Below, piece by piece: positions 27,598 through 37,125 of a DNA stretch of 64,000 nucleotides. Within the stretch, counting starts at the first letter, position 1; the number at the start of each line of letters is the position of its first letter. The translations under genes and the position numbers were made by a program. The stretch spans positions 1 to 64,000 of the forward strand of contig NZ_QJJK01000002.1 in assembly GCF_003201475.1 (NCBI RefSeq), written 5' to 3'. The notes beneath the pieces are model-generated. The model ran no database searches. It saw only the letters and a list, made by a program, of their open reading frames with translations, and was not told the DNA's origin. The stretch is from Chelatococcus asaccharovorans (GTDB lineage Bacteria; Pseudomonadota; Alphaproteobacteria; Rhizobiales; Beijerinckiaceae).

Positions 27598-28427
27598 GAA
27601 CGGACACCGCCGCCCCCCGCCAACTCGGCAGTCATGTGATCCTGATCGCAGCCGCCATCGTGGTGATCGTGCCTGTCCTGTGGGTCGTCGCTGCCGGGTT
27701 CCGCACCCAGATTTCCCTGCTCACCGGGGCGTTCTTCTTCACGCCGGTGCTGACGAGCTTTATCGAAGTCCTCTTTTCGAAGACCTCCGACTTTCTGGTG
27801 AACTACCGGAATTCGCTGATCGTCGGCCTCACGAGCACGGCGCTCTGCCTCGTCGTCGCCACGCTGGCGGCCTGGTCGTTGCACCGCATGCGCTGGCCGG
27901 GATGGGTGGTTCATATTTTCCTCGCCTGGGCACTCCTGTTCCACATGATCCCGCCGATCGCGCTCGCCGGTGCCTGGTTCACGATGGCGCGCGCGGTCGG
28001 GCTCGACAACACCTTCACCGCGCTGATCCTGGCGCACACCGTGCTGAACCTCCCCATGGCGCTCTGGCTGATGGGCGTGTTCGTGCGGGAGGTGCCACGG
28101 GAACTGGAGGAAGCCGCGGCCATCGACGGCGCCTCCACGCCGCTTCTCCTGTGGCGGATCGTATTGCCGATCATCGCGCCGGGGCTCGCCGCCACCGGCG
28201 TCCTCACCTTCGTCTTCAGCTGGAACGAATTCGCGGTGGCGCTCAACCTGACGATGAAGCAGACGGCAACCGTGCCGGTGGCCATCGCCAAATTCGCCCA
28301 GGATTTCGAGATTCTCTACACGCAGATGGCGGCGAGTGCAGCGCTATCGATCCTGCCGGCCCTCATCCTGCTGCTCATCGGCCAGCGCTATATCGTGAAA
28401 GGCCTGACCCAAGGCGCCGTGAAATAG
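27594..28427 (+). CDS. ABC sugar transporter permease (MalG/UgpE-like)
   Basis: Permease of 277 residues with six helices and the EAA loop EAAAIDGASTPLLLWRIVLP near residue 185. The ATG at 27594 overlaps the upstream stop; the much longer open frame is a shadow of the first permease. No ATPase gene is next to it, so this importer also depends on an ATPase encoded elsewhere, as MsmK-type shared ATPases do in other bacteria. Confidence 0.92.
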   Translation: MRTDTAAPRQLGSHVILIAAAIVVIVPVLWVVAAGFRTQISLLTGAFFFTPVLTSFIEVLFSKTSDFLVNYRNSLIVGLTSTALCLVVATLAAWSLHRMRWPGWVVHIFLAWALLFHMIPPIALAGAWFTMARAVGLDNTFTALILAHTVLNLPMALWLMGVFVREVPRELEEAAAIDGASTPLLLWRIVLPIIAPGLAATGVLTFVFSWNEFAVALNLTMKQTATVPVAIAKFAQDFEILYTQMAASAALSILPALILLLIGQRYIVKGLTQGAVK

Positions 28428-28467
28428 CCTCGGCTCGCCCGCGCGCGCCGGTCCAACGAGATTGACC

Positions 28468-30015
28468 ATGAAAGCTGTCTTCGTCCTCTTCGATTCCCTC
28501 AATCGCCATATGCTGGGGGCCTATGGCGGGACCCGCGTGCCGACGCCCAATTTCGATCGGCTCGCAGCCCGCAGCCTCACCTACGACACCCACTATGTCG
28601 GCAGCCTGCCCTGCATGCCGGCCCGGCGCGACATGCTGACCGGCCGGCTGACCTTTCTCCACAGGAGCTGGGGTCCGCTCGAGCCCTTCGACAATGCCTT
28701 TCCCGAGCTTCTGCACAAGGCTGGGGTCTACAGCCATCTGATCACCGACCACTTCCACTATTGGGAGGATGGCGGCGCCACCTATCACAACCGCTACGAC
28801 ACCTATGAATTCGTGCGCGGGCAGGAAGGTGACCCGTGGAAGGCGATGGTGCAGCCGCATTGGGAGCGCCTGCGCGAGATGTATCACGCGCGCCAGTTCA
28901 CGAGCGAGCGGCGCGAATATTTCTCGCAGAACATCATCAACCGCGAGTTCATCAAGGAGGAGAAGGACTTTCCCTCCGTTCAATGCTTCGCGCAAGGCTT
29001 CGAGTTTCTTGATCGCAACCGGGATGCCGACAACTGGCTGCTACAGATTGAGACCTTCGATCCGCACGAACCCTTTACCGCGCCGGAGCGCTTCAAGAAG
29101 CCGTTCGACACCGGCTGGACCGGGCCGATCCGTGATTGGCCGCGCTACGGCCGCGTCGACGAACTGCCCGAGGAATGCGAGGAACTGCGCGCGAATTATT
29201 ACGCCATCGTCTCGATGTGCGATTTTCTTCTGGGCGAATTGCTCGATTACTTCGACAAGCATGACCTATGGAAGGACACGGCCCTCGTCGTCACGACGGA
29301 TCATGGCTTTCTCCTCGGCGAACATGATTTCTGGGCGAAGAACCGCATGAATCTCTACGAGGAGATCGCCCATATCCCGCTCTTCCTGCACGATCCCCGC
29401 ACGCCGCGACATGGCGAGCGCTGCGCCGCGCTGACCCAATCGGTCGACCTTGCGCCCACTTTTCTCGATCTCTTCGGGGTGGCATCGGCGCCGGAGATGG
29501 AAGGGCGCTCGCTGCTCGCCGCCGCACGCGGGGAGACGCTGCGCGAAGCGGCCTTGTTCGGCTATTTCGGCGGCGCCGTGAATATCGCCGACGGGCGCTA
29601 TACGTATCATCGCTTCCCGGCGGATCTCAACAACCAGGACATCTACCAGTATACGCTGATGCCGACCCATATATTCTCGCCGTTTTCGACGGAAGAACTG
29701 TCGCAGGCGAGCTTGTCCGACGGCTTTCCCTTCACCAAGGGCGCCAAGCTGCTGAAGGTCCCGGTCACCGATCGCTCGCCGATGTACAACGTCTACGGTC
29801 CCGGCGCGCTCATCGAGGACGGAACGCGGCTCTATGATCTCGTCAGCGATCCCGGGCAGGAACGGCCGCTGGAGGCGCCCGATACGGAGGCGCGGCTGGC
29901 ATCGTTGATGAGCCGCCTGATGGCGGACAACGAGGCCCCGCCCGAGGCCTTCGCGCGTCTCGGGCTGACCGCGCCCGCATTGCAGGAGACGGAGGAGGCG
30001 ACGACAGGGCCATGA
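28468..30015 (+). CDS. Sulfatase family protein, cytoplasmic, Cys-type
   Basis: Alkaline-phosphatase-superfamily hydrolase of 515 residues. The sulfatase motif CMPAR at residues 49-53, followed by RDMLTGR, is the CxPxR form in which Cys49 becomes formylglycine. Metal-binding Asp9 (VLFDS) and the later TTDHG segment are in place. No signal peptide: the protein starts MKAVFVLFDS, directly at the first core strand, so it works in the cytoplasm on an imported substrate. Phosphonate monoester hydrolases share the fold and are an alternative. The stop overlaps the next gene by ATGA. TTG at 28462 is another possible start. Confidence 0.88.
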   Translation: MKAVFVLFDSLNRHMLGAYGGTRVPTPNFDRLAARSLTYDTHYVGSLPCMPARRDMLTGRLTFLHRSWGPLEPFDNAFPELLHKAGVYSHLITDHFHYWEDGGATYHNRYDTYEFVRGQEGDPWKAMVQPHWERLREMYHARQFTSERREYFSQNIINREFIKEEKDFPSVQCFAQGFEFLDRNRDADNWLLQIETFDPHEPFTAPERFKKPFDTGWTGPIRDWPRYGRVDELPEECEELRANYYAIVSMCDFLLGELLDYFDKHDLWKDTALVVTTDHGFLLGEHDFWAKNRMNLYEEIAHIPLFLHDPRTPRHGERCAALTQSVDLAPTFLDLFGVASAPEMEGRSLLAAARGETLREAALFGYFGGAVNIADGRYTYHRFPADLNNQDIYQYTLMPTHIFSPFSTEELSQASLSDGFPFTKGAKLLKVPVTDRSPMYNVYGPGALIEDGTRLYDLVSDPGQERPLEAPDTEARLASLMSRLMADNEAPPEAFARLGLTAPALQETEEATTGP

Positions 30016-30992
30016 AAGCTGCCCCGATCAGGATGCGATCCGGCGACCTGCGCCAGTTCGCGGCCGTGCGCCGGATCACGCTGGACGACGGCCCGGAACG
30101 CGGCGTCAGGGCGCTCGCCTTCTCGACCGGCGGCGGGCTCGATTTCTGGGTGCTGTCGGACCGCTCGCTCGACATCGGCCCGCTATGGTGGCGCGGCCTG
30201 CCGCTCGCCTGGCAGGCGCCTGCCGGTTTCAGCAGCGCGAGCCTGCACAATTCCGAGAGCGATCAGGGCTTCGGCTTCAACAGGAGCTTCTCCGGCTTCC
30301 TCGTCACCTGCGGGCTCGAGCATATCCGGCGGCCCGCCGACGGCCATCCGCTGCATGGGCGGCTGCCCTTCACACCCGCGCGGGTGACCGCCTATGGCGA
30401 GGACTGGGACCGTGACGAGCCTGTCCTGTTCTGCGAGGGCGAGGTCGTGCAGGCGCGCCATGACGGGGAGGCCTTCCGGCTTAAAAGGCGTATCGAGGCC
30501 GCCATCGGCGGAAGCCGTCTCACGCTCACCGATCGCGTCGAGAATATCGGCACCGACCCGAGCCCGCAGGCAAGCCTTTATCACTTCAACCTCGGCTTTC
30601 CCGCGCTCGCCGATGGAACCCGCGTCGAGCGGAATGGCGAGACCTTGCTGGGGCCGCTCGCGGTGCCGGACGCGGCAGCGTCCCGCGATAGTGCCACCAC
30701 GGCGATCCCAGACGATGCCGTCGCAGGCTGCCGTGTCGTCGCGCCGTCGCTTGGACAGGCCGGCGTCGGCATCGACTTCACCTGGGAACGCGCCACCCTG
30801 CCCTATCTGCAGCTCTGGCACGATCTCCGGCCCGGCGTTTGCGTGCTCAGTATCGAGCCCTGCACGAGTGCGCGGCTGGAGGGCGGAAAAAGTGGCCGGG
30901 AACGCGTGCTGGCGCCCGGCGAGTGCCGCATTTACGAAATACAAGTGTCTTTGTGTGAACTATCTGAATCAGTTCAAGTTATCGAGTCATAG
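30012..30992 (+). CDS. Aldose 1-epimerase-like protein (DUF4432 type)
   Basis: Protein of 326 residues with the galactose-mutarotase-like fold suggested by the segments SDRSLDIGPLWWRGLPLAW, HNSESDQGFGFNRSFSGFLVTCGLEH, LHGRLPFTPA and the C-terminal LSIEPCTS. This set is typical of DUF4432, uncharacterised relatives of aldose epimerases. It is coupled to the sulfatase by a four-base overlap. A role in anomer conversion of the desulfated sugar is inferred from position only. Confidence 0.82.
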   Translation: MKAAPIRMRSGDLRQFAAVRRITLDDGPERGVRALAFSTGGGLDFWVLSDRSLDIGPLWWRGLPLAWQAPAGFSSASLHNSESDQGFGFNRSFSGFLVTCGLEHIRRPADGHPLHGRLPFTPARVTAYGEDWDRDEPVLFCEGEVVQARHDGEAFRLKRRIEAAIGGSRLTLTDRVENIGTDPSPQASLYHFNLGFPALADGTRVERNGETLLGPLAVPDAAASRDSATTAIPDDAVAGCRVVAPSLGQAGVGIDFTWERATLPYLQLWHDLRPGVCVLSIEPCTSARLEGGKSGRERVLAPGECRIYEIQVSLCELSESVQVIES

Positions 30993-31282
30993 AGATCAAG
31001 GCCATGAGGATCTGGGCAAAAGCGGCGCAGGACGCGCGGATAGGCGGACGTTTCGCGAGGCTGACCAAATTGGTACAGACGATACGGGACAAGCGAGACG
31101 GCTACCGGCCGGAGCGGCACTACATGCGCGGGCCCGGCCCGAAGGCCTTGGCGAAGGGCCGTCCGCAGGGCGTCCAGTAGCAGCGTTCCTTCCCACGCGA
31201 TAGGAGCGGCGCCGGTCATCAGCGCCGTTCCCCTCTCCATTGCCGTCCCAGAGATGCGCCGCTCAGCGTATCGGACAGACGG
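30993..31282. other. Intergenic region with weak small reading frame
   Basis: Between the epimerase-like gene and the palindromic repeat. A plus-strand frame at 31004-31180 would give 58 basic residues (begins MRIWAKAAQD) with high third-position GC but no good ribosome site; a minus-strand frame of 88 residues overlaps it. Neither is recognisable, so neither is called as a gene. Confidence 0.4.
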
Positions 31283-31388
31283 CTAGAGCATTTTCGAGCG
31301 AAGTGGACACCGGTTCGCGTGAAGAAAATGCGCTAAAACAAAGACCTGGAGCATTTTCGCGATTCGGAGAAACGCGAAAATGCTCTAG
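31283..31388. repeat. Rhizobiales-type intergenic palindromic repeat
   Basis: The block opens CTAGAGCATTTTCG and closes with the exact inverse CGAAAATGCTCTAG. It contains the AGTGGACACCGGTTCGCGTG core that I recall as widespread in intergenic regions of Hyphomicrobiales. An inner hairpin, GAGCATTTTCGCG with CGCGAAAATGCTC, spans 31349-31386. Read on the minus strand this hairpin is followed by a T-rich stretch (TCTTTGTTTT), so it probably also ends the hyuAB transcript. The stop codon of hyuB (31385-31387) lies inside the right arm. Confidence 0.8.
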
Positions 31389-33154
31389 CTCGCCTGTTCC
31401 AGCACGCCGCGCGCGGTGGCGGACCGCAGCATCGCTGTGGCGGCTTCGTCGATCGCCAGCGGCGCGGTGCGGATGGCCACGGCATAGATGTCGCGTGCCG
31501 CCTCGATCGATACGAGACCGGCGCGCACATCGCTGAGCACGCGCGCGGGATCGCGCAGCTTCGGGTCGCCGAAGCCACCGGCGCCGGCTGTCCGCATGCT
31601 GAGCACGTCCCCCTTCTTCAAGGCATAGGTGCCCTTGGAATGGAGATAGCGCTCCCCAGGTGTGTCCGGGTTGAGGACGGTGGCCGCGCAGGTGCCCGAC
31701 AATCCGCCCTCCAGGCCATAGGGCTGGTTCTCGTAGCGGTCGCCGAGATTGGTGACGAGCCCAATATCAGCCACCAGGCGCAGATCCTTGCGCAGCGCCA
31801 TGCCGCCGCGGAAACGCCCTGCCCCGGCTGAATCGGGAATGAGTTCCATGCGCTCGATGAAGACCGGCGCATTCATCTCCTGAACCTCGACGGGCGTGTT
31901 CGTGCCGTTGGTCGGCGAGGTCGTGGCCTCCTGCCCGTCACGATGCCGGTGCGCGCCGACGCCGCCGACGGCCGACATCCAGGCCAGGAAGGGCTTGCCG
32001 GTGAAGGGGCTGACGGACCCGCTCACCTTCGGATTGCAGAAGCCCGAGCTTGCGGAAATGACCCGGTCGGGCACGACCTGGGCGAGCGCGCCCATCACCA
32101 CCTCGTAGATGCGGTTGGCGGTGACGGCCCGCGCGCCGCTGGCAGCGCCCGGCTTCGGATTGACGAAGCTGCCCTGCGGGGCCCGGATCTCGATGCAGCG
32201 GATGATGCCGAAGTTCTGCGGCGCGCGCGGCAGGGTCACCGATTTGACGGCGGCGATGCAATAGGATCGCGTATATTGCATATAGGCGTTCATGCCGGCT
32301 TCGCGCTGCGGGCCTGTGCCCTCGAAGTCGCAGATGATCCGGTCCTCGGCGATGGTCAAAGCCATCTGCATATGCACGGGTTCGGTGCCCGGGCCGACGT
32401 CGTCGAGCTTATCCGAGAAGTGGTAGGTGCCCTTGGGCAACTCGTCGATGGCGGCCAGCATGGCTTCCTGGCTCTGGACCAGGATCTGGCGCATGCAGGT
32501 CGCAAACTGCTCGGGGCCGTACTGCTCGGCCAGGGCGCGGATGCGGTTGGCGCCCACCATATTGGCGGCGAACTGGGCATGGAGGTCGCCGATCACGTCC
32601 TTGACGCGCACATTGGCTTCGATGATCCGCAGGATCTCGCGGTTCGGCTCGCCGTTCTTGAAAAGCAGTGTTGGAAGGAAGCGGATGCCCTCCTGGCAGG
32701 TCTCGCGGACGCCGACGACCTCCTCGCTGCCCGGCGCGCTGCCGCCGACATCGATATGGTGGGCGATGTTGACGGCGTAGCCGACAAGCCGCTCACCGAG
32801 ATAGACCGGGGTCACCATGAAGAAGTCGGGGAGATGGCCGGAGCCGATGGTCGGGTCGTTGCAGATCACAGCATCGCCCGGCCCGAGGCTGCCGACGGGA
32901 TAATAATCCAGCATCTGGCGCACGGTGAAGGCCATGGAGCCGAGATGGCCGGGGCTGTAATCGCCCTGCGCCACCATGTTGCCTTCCGCATCGAAGACGC
33001 CGGTGGAGAAATCGGATCCTTCGCGCACCGTCATGGAATAGGCCGTGCGCAGGAGCGTGCTGCCCATCTCCGCGGCGGTCGAGAGAAGACCGCCCCAGAC
33101 CACCGAGAAGGTCACGGGGTCGATGGTCGTGTCCAAGGGTTCGATAGAGCTCAT
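31385..33154 (-). CDS. Hydantoinase B/oxoprolinase family protein
   Basis: Protein of 589 residues covering the whole HyuB family: DPVTFSVVWGGLLSTAAEMG at the start, the conserved VICNDPTIGSGHLPDFFMVTP region near residue 85, HIDVGGSAPGS, and RFRGGMALRKDL. HyuB works with HyuA in ATP-dependent opening of a lactam or hydantoin ring (hydantoinase, N-methylhydantoinase, 5-oxoprolinase or caprolactamase). ATG at 33154 follows GAGGG by nine bases; a GTG at 33169 overlapping the hyuA stop is the alternative. The stop codon is supplied by the palindromic repeat. Confidence 0.92.
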   Translation of the reverse strand: MSSIEPLDTTIDPVTFSVVWGGLLSTAAEMGSTLLRTAYSMTVREGSDFSTGVFDAEGNMVAQGDYSPGHLGSMAFTVRQMLDYYPVGSLGPGDAVICNDPTIGSGHLPDFFMVTPVYLGERLVGYAVNIAHHIDVGGSAPGSEEVVGVRETCQEGIRFLPTLLFKNGEPNREILRIIEANVRVKDVIGDLHAQFAANMVGANRIRALAEQYGPEQFATCMRQILVQSQEAMLAAIDELPKGTYHFSDKLDDVGPGTEPVHMQMALTIAEDRIICDFEGTGPQREAGMNAYMQYTRSYCIAAVKSVTLPRAPQNFGIIRCIEIRAPQGSFVNPKPGAASGARAVTANRIYEVVMGALAQVVPDRVISASSGFCNPKVSGSVSPFTGKPFLAWMSAVGGVGAHRHRDGQEATTSPTNGTNTPVEVQEMNAPVFIERMELIPDSAGAGRFRGGMALRKDLRLVADIGLVTNLGDRYENQPYGLEGGLSGTCAATVLNPDTPGERYLHSKGTYALKKGDVLSMRTAGAGGFGDPKLRDPARVLSDVRAGLVSIEAARDIYAVAIRTAPLAIDEAATAMLRSATARGVLEQAS

Positions 33155-33165
33155 GGCCTGCGCCC

Positions 33166-35244
33166 TCACAGTTCGGTGACAAGATTGCCGTGCGGATCGA
33201 CACGCGTGGTGCTGTCGGGCGGCAGGACGATGGTGGATTCGCGTTCCTCGACGATGGCCGGTCCCGACACGACGTCGCCGGCACTGAGGCGGTAGCGGTC
33301 ATAGACCGTGCAGGGCGTGAAGCCTTCCGTTTCAGGAAACCAGACCTGCCGCACGTCCTTGATTGCCCGCGACACGTCGCCATCGAGGCGCTCGAGATCC
33401 TCCATCGTCAGCACCGACCCGATGGCGGTCGCCCGCAGGCGCCAATGCACGCCGACGACGTCCCAGCCGGTCTCGAAGCTGCGCGCGCCGTAGGAACGCG
33501 CATAGGCCTCGAAGAAGGCCTCGCGGAGCGCGGAAAGATCCGCCACCGTATAGGGATAGGGCGGCAGGTCGACCGCGATCTCATAACCCTGGCCGGCGAA
33601 GCGCATGTCGCAGCTTGCCGTGAAGCGCTGCCGCTCGGGAACGATGCCGGAGCGTTCCATCTGCTCACGGGCGCGCATCTCGAGGTCCGCGAACAACGCG
33701 TTGAGCGTTGGGATCGCGGCCTCGTCGAGCGTCATGACCTGCGTGCGGGCGAGATCGAGCGAGGTCTCCGCCATCAGGAGGCCGACGGCGGACTCCACAC
33801 CGGCAGCCCGCGGGAAGACGACCTTCGGGCAGCCGAGCATGCGGGCGAGCCGCGCGCCATGGACCGGGCCCGCGCCACCGAACGGCACGAGCGCAAAGCT
33901 GCGCGGGTCCTTGCCGCAACTGATGGTGACCGCGCGGGCGGCCTCAGCCATCTGCTGGGTGACGATCTCGTGGATGCCCCATGCGGCCTGCATGGTGTCG
34001 AGCCCGAGCGGCTGGGCGATCTCGCGGTCGATGGCCTCCTTGGCGCCCGCCGCATCCAGGCTCATCTCGCCGCCGAGGAAATAGCCGGGGTTGAGATAGC
34101 CGAGCGTCAGGTCCGCATCCGTCACCGTCGGCCGCTTGCCGCCGCGACCGTAGCAGACCGGCCCTGGCACCGAGCCCGCGCTTTCCGGCCCGATCGAGAT
34201 ACCGCCGAGCTCAACCTTGGCAATCGAGCCGCCGCCCGAGCCGATCTCGATGAGATCGACCGCGGGGATGCTGACGGGAAGGCCGCTGCCCTTCTTGAGA
34301 TGGGTCATGTCCACCTCGAACTGGCTCGTCAGAAGCGGCTTGCCGCCTTCGACCAGGCAGAGCTTGGCGGTGGTGCCGCCCATGTCGAAGGAGATGAGAT
34401 TGTTCGTGCCGGCGGCCGGCGCGAAGCGCGCCGCCGTGAGCACGCCCGCCGCCGGCCCGCTCTCGATGATGCGGATCGGGAAGCGCTTGACCACGTCGGC
34501 GGTGGCAACGCCGCCGTTCGACTGCATGATCAGCATGGGCCCGTCCACGCCCATGCGCTTCAGCTCCTCGTCGAGACGCTCCACGTAATTGGCGACGCCG
34601 GGCATCACATAGGCGTTCATGACCGTCGTGCTGGTGCGCTCGAACTCGCGATAGAGCGGCGAGACGTCGGAGGAGATCGAGACCATGATCTCGGGCACCT
34701 CCTCCTGCAGGATGGCCTGAACACGCTGTTCATGGTCGGGGTTGGCGTAACTGTGCAGGAAGCAGACCGCGACGGCGACGATGCCGTTGGCCCGCAGCTG
34801 CTGCGCCACGTCCCGCACCGCCGCCTCGTCGAGCGCGGTCTCGACGGAGCCGTCCCAGAGCATGCGCTCCGGCACCTCGAAGACGTGGTGGCGCGGCACC
34901 AGCGGCGCCGGCCGACCGGCGGCATTGTCATAGAGCTCCCAGCGCTTCTGCCGGCCGATCAGGATGACGTCGCGGAAGCCGCGCGTGGTGATCAGGGCCG
35001 TCGGCGGACCCTTGCGCTGGATCACCGTGTTGGTGGCGATCGTCGTCGCGTGGACCACCTCGGAAACCGCCGTCATGTCGCGGGCGCTCGCCGCCATCAG
35101 GCCGCGCAACCCTTCGAACACCGCTTCGGCGGGATCCGCCGGCGTGGACAATACCTTGCCGATGGCGAAGCTGCCCGTCTCCGGATCCAGCACGGCAAAG
35201 TCCGTGAAAGTACCGCCGATATCGATGCCGATACGCAGACCCAT
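33166..35244 (-). CDS. Hydantoinase A/oxoprolinase family protein
   Basis: Protein of 692 residues, the ATP-binding partner of HyuB. The phosphate-binding DIGGTFTDFAV is at about residues 7-17, the second nucleotide motif FDMGGTTAKLCLVEGG near 288, and the acetone-carboxylase-like C-terminal domain ends the protein. The TVTDADLTLGYL segment is typical. First gene of a two-gene operon whose promoter region has the GTTTAGCTACTTAAC element. The exact cyclic amide cannot be told from sequence. Confidence 0.93.
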   Translation of the reverse strand: MGLRIGIDIGGTFTDFAVLDPETGSFAIGKVLSTPADPAEAVFEGLRGLMAASARDMTAVSEVVHATTIATNTVIQRKGPPTALITTRGFRDVILIGRQKRWELYDNAAGRPAPLVPRHHVFEVPERMLWDGSVETALDEAAVRDVAQQLRANGIVAVAVCFLHSYANPDHEQRVQAILQEEVPEIMVSISSDVSPLYREFERTSTTVMNAYVMPGVANYVERLDEELKRMGVDGPMLIMQSNGGVATADVVKRFPIRIIESGPAAGVLTAARFAPAAGTNNLISFDMGGTTAKLCLVEGGKPLLTSQFEVDMTHLKKGSGLPVSIPAVDLIEIGSGGGSIAKVELGGISIGPESAGSVPGPVCYGRGGKRPTVTDADLTLGYLNPGYFLGGEMSLDAAGAKEAIDREIAQPLGLDTMQAAWGIHEIVTQQMAEAARAVTISCGKDPRSFALVPFGGAGPVHGARLARMLGCPKVVFPRAAGVESAVGLLMAETSLDLARTQVMTLDEAAIPTLNALFADLEMRAREQMERSGIVPERQRFTASCDMRFAGQGYEIAVDLPPYPYTVADLSALREAFFEAYARSYGARSFETGWDVVGVHWRLRATAIGSVLTMEDLERLDGDVSRAIKDVRQVWFPETEGFTPCTVYDRYRLSAGDVVSGPAIVEERESTIVLPPDSTTRVDPHGNLVTEL

Positions 35245-35269
35245 CTCACACCCCTCTCTGGGACGATTT

Positions 35270-35284
35270 GTTTAGCTACTTAAC
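35270..35284. promoter_or_regulatory. Shared 15-bp element before hyuA
   Basis: GTTTAGCTACTTAAC lies 26-40 bp upstream of the hyuA ATG. It matches, at 13 of 15 positions and in the same orientation, the element at 40309-40323 before the binding-protein gene. Both have inverted ends (GTTTA or GTTAA). It is probably the site of the regulator of this gene group. Confidence 0.5.
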
Positions 35285-35433
35285 AACGTCGCCGTGACCA
35301 GATCAAGCCCTCCGCCGACGCGCGGTGTAAATTTTTGTCAAAAGTTCCAAATCGTTAGGCGTAACAATTGGCATCGCACGGCAACGCCGCGCGACGGCCG
35401 TCGTTAGGCTGGTCTGTGCTGATAGAGCCGCCA

Positions 35434-37125
35434 CTAAACGACGGCCTGGGCCCTCTCCGCCTTGTCGCGCCCGAGGCCGAGATAGGCCTCCTGGATGGCG
35501 GGATCGTTGCGGAGTTTAGCCGCCTCCCCCTCCAGCACGACGACGCCGTTGCGCAGGACATAGGCGCGGTCGACCAGTTCCAGCGCGTGGTTGGCGCTTT
35601 GCTCGACCATGATGATGGTCAGCCCCTGCGCCTTCCAGCGCGCCAGGATCTCGTAGACGCGGTCGACCATCAGGGGCGACAGGCCCATGGACGGCTCGTC
35701 GATGCACAGGATCTTCGGCCGCCTGAGCCAGGCGCGTGCCATCGCCACCATCTGCTGCTCGCCGCCGGACAGGGTGCCGGCGAGCTGGCTGAGACGCGCA
35801 CCGAGCCAGGGGAACTCGGCGATGACCCGCTCCAGATCCGCGTCGAGCTTTTTCGCGTCACCCTTGCGGCGCGAGAAGGCGCCCATGAGCAGGTTGTCGC
35901 GCACCGTCAGTTCCGCGAACATGCGCCGCCCTTCCGGAATGGAGGCAACGCCCTGGTCGATCACTTCGGCCGTCGTGCGCGCTTCCAGCGGCTTGCCGAA
36001 GAAATCGACCTCGCCCTTGCGCGGCTGCACGAGCCGCAGCACGGTCTTGATGGTCGTCGATTTGCCGGAGGCGTTGCCGCCGAGCACCGCGACCGCCTCG
36101 CCGCGGTTGACATGGAGGGATACGTCGAACAAGGCCTGAACGGGCCCGTAGAAGATATCGACGTTCTTGAGCGCCACGGCGGGCGTCGACGGGTCGCCGG
36201 GCAGGTCCTGTTCCGGGCCATGCTGGAGATGGCCGCCGCTGGCTGCCGCAGCGGATGCGGGCACACTGCCGGTCGCCTTGCCGAGATAGGCCGCAGTCAC
36301 CTCCGGATGGGCGAAAGCCGCATCTGGCGTGTCGTCGATGATCGCCCGGCCATGTGCCATGACGATCGTGCGTTCCGCCAGCCGGCGCACGATGTCGAGC
36401 TTGTGCTCGATCATGATGATCGCCATGGCGGGAAAGGTCTTGCGCAGGTCGATCAGGAGATCGGCCAGCTCATGGCTCTCGGTCGGGTTCATGCCCGCCG
36501 TCGGCTCGTCCAGGAGGAGAACATCCGGCGCGGCGGCGAGCGCCCGGGCGATATCGAGGCGCCGGCGGTTGGCATAGGAGAGGCTGTGCGCCGGCTTGTC
36601 CTTGCGCGACAAGAGACGATCGCCGAACAGCGCCATCACCTCATCGGCGCGCTGGCGTGCCTCGTCCTCGGCACGGCGATAGGCCGGCAGCCCGAACAGG
36701 GCGGCGATCGGCTCCGCGAAGGCGCCGAAGCGCTTCGGTCTCGCACCACCACCGATCAGCGTGCGCTGGGTGCCGACCATCACGCTGTCGGCGATCGTCA
36801 GCGCGGGAAACACCCGGCTCGTCTGGAAGGTGCGCGCGACGCCGAGCGCGGAAATCGCCTCGGGCGAGCGCCCGTCGAGCCGGTTGCCCTTGAAGGTTAT
36901 CCGCCCGGCCGTCGGCCGCACGAAGCCCGTGATGGTCTGCACCAGGGTCGACTTGCCGGCCCCGTTGGGGCCGACGATGCCGATGAATTCGCCGGGGCGC
37001 ACGTGGATGGTGACGTCGTCGATGGCCTTGAGGCCGCCGAAGCTCACGCTGACATTCTCAATGGCGAGCCCGTCGGCGGCCTGGGCCGGCGCGGACACGG
37101 GGCGATGGAGCACGGCGACCGTCAT
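35434..37125 (-). CDS. Fused branched-chain-type ABC ATPases (LivG-LivF fusion)
   Basis: One chain of 563 residues with two complete ATPase domains. Domain 1 (residues 20-285) has Walker A GPNGAGKST at 52-60, a degenerate signature LSYAN at 182-186 and LLLDEPTAGMNP. A Gly/Ala/Pro-rich linker spans about 286-312. Domain 2 (313-563) has Walker A GGNASGKST at 349-357, signature LSGGE at 452-456 and CIDEPSMGLSP. The domains correspond to LivG and LivF, normally separate proteins. The ATG at 37125 overlaps the fused permease stop by one base. The stop codon lies in an inverted repeat (35396-35407 with 35434-35446). Confidence 0.9.
   Translation of the reverse strand: MTVAVLHRPVSAPAQAADGLAIENVSVSFGGLKAIDDVTIHVRPGEFIGIVGPNGAGKSTLVQTITGFVRPTAGRITFKGNRLDGRSPEAISALGVARTFQTSRVFPALTIADSVMVGTQRTLIGGGARPKRFGAFAEPIAALFGLPAYRRAEDEARQRADEVMALFGDRLLSRKDKPAHSLSYANRRRLDIARALAAAPDVLLLDEPTAGMNPTESHELADLLIDLRKTFPAMAIIMIEHKLDIVRRLAERTIVMAHGRAIIDDTPDAAFAHPEVTAAYLGKATGSVPASAAAASGGHLQHGPEQDLPGDPSTPAVALKNVDIFYGPVQALFDVSLHVNRGEAVAVLGGNASGKSTTIKTVLRLVQPRKGEVDFFGKPLEARTTAEVIDQGVASIPEGRRMFAELTVRDNLLMGAFSRRKGDAKKLDADLERVIAEFPWLGARLSQLAGTLSGGEQQMVAMARAWLRRPKILCIDEPSMGLSPLMVDRVYEILARWKAQGLTIIMVEQSANHALELVDRAYVLRNGVVVLEGEAAKLRNDPAIQEAYLGLGRDKAERAQAVV

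Noticed and set aside
30974-31240. 88-codon minus-strand frame and overlapping 58-codon plus-strand frame
   Set aside because: Neither has a ribosome site or recognisable family; they exclude each other, so neither is called.
33190-35283. Very long plus-strand frame (697 codons) opposite hyuA
   Set aside because: It is the antisense shadow of a clear HyuA protein in GC-rich DNA; its translation is rich in Arg, Asp, His and Gly and has no family features. The same holds for the long frame opposite hyuB at 31943-33295.
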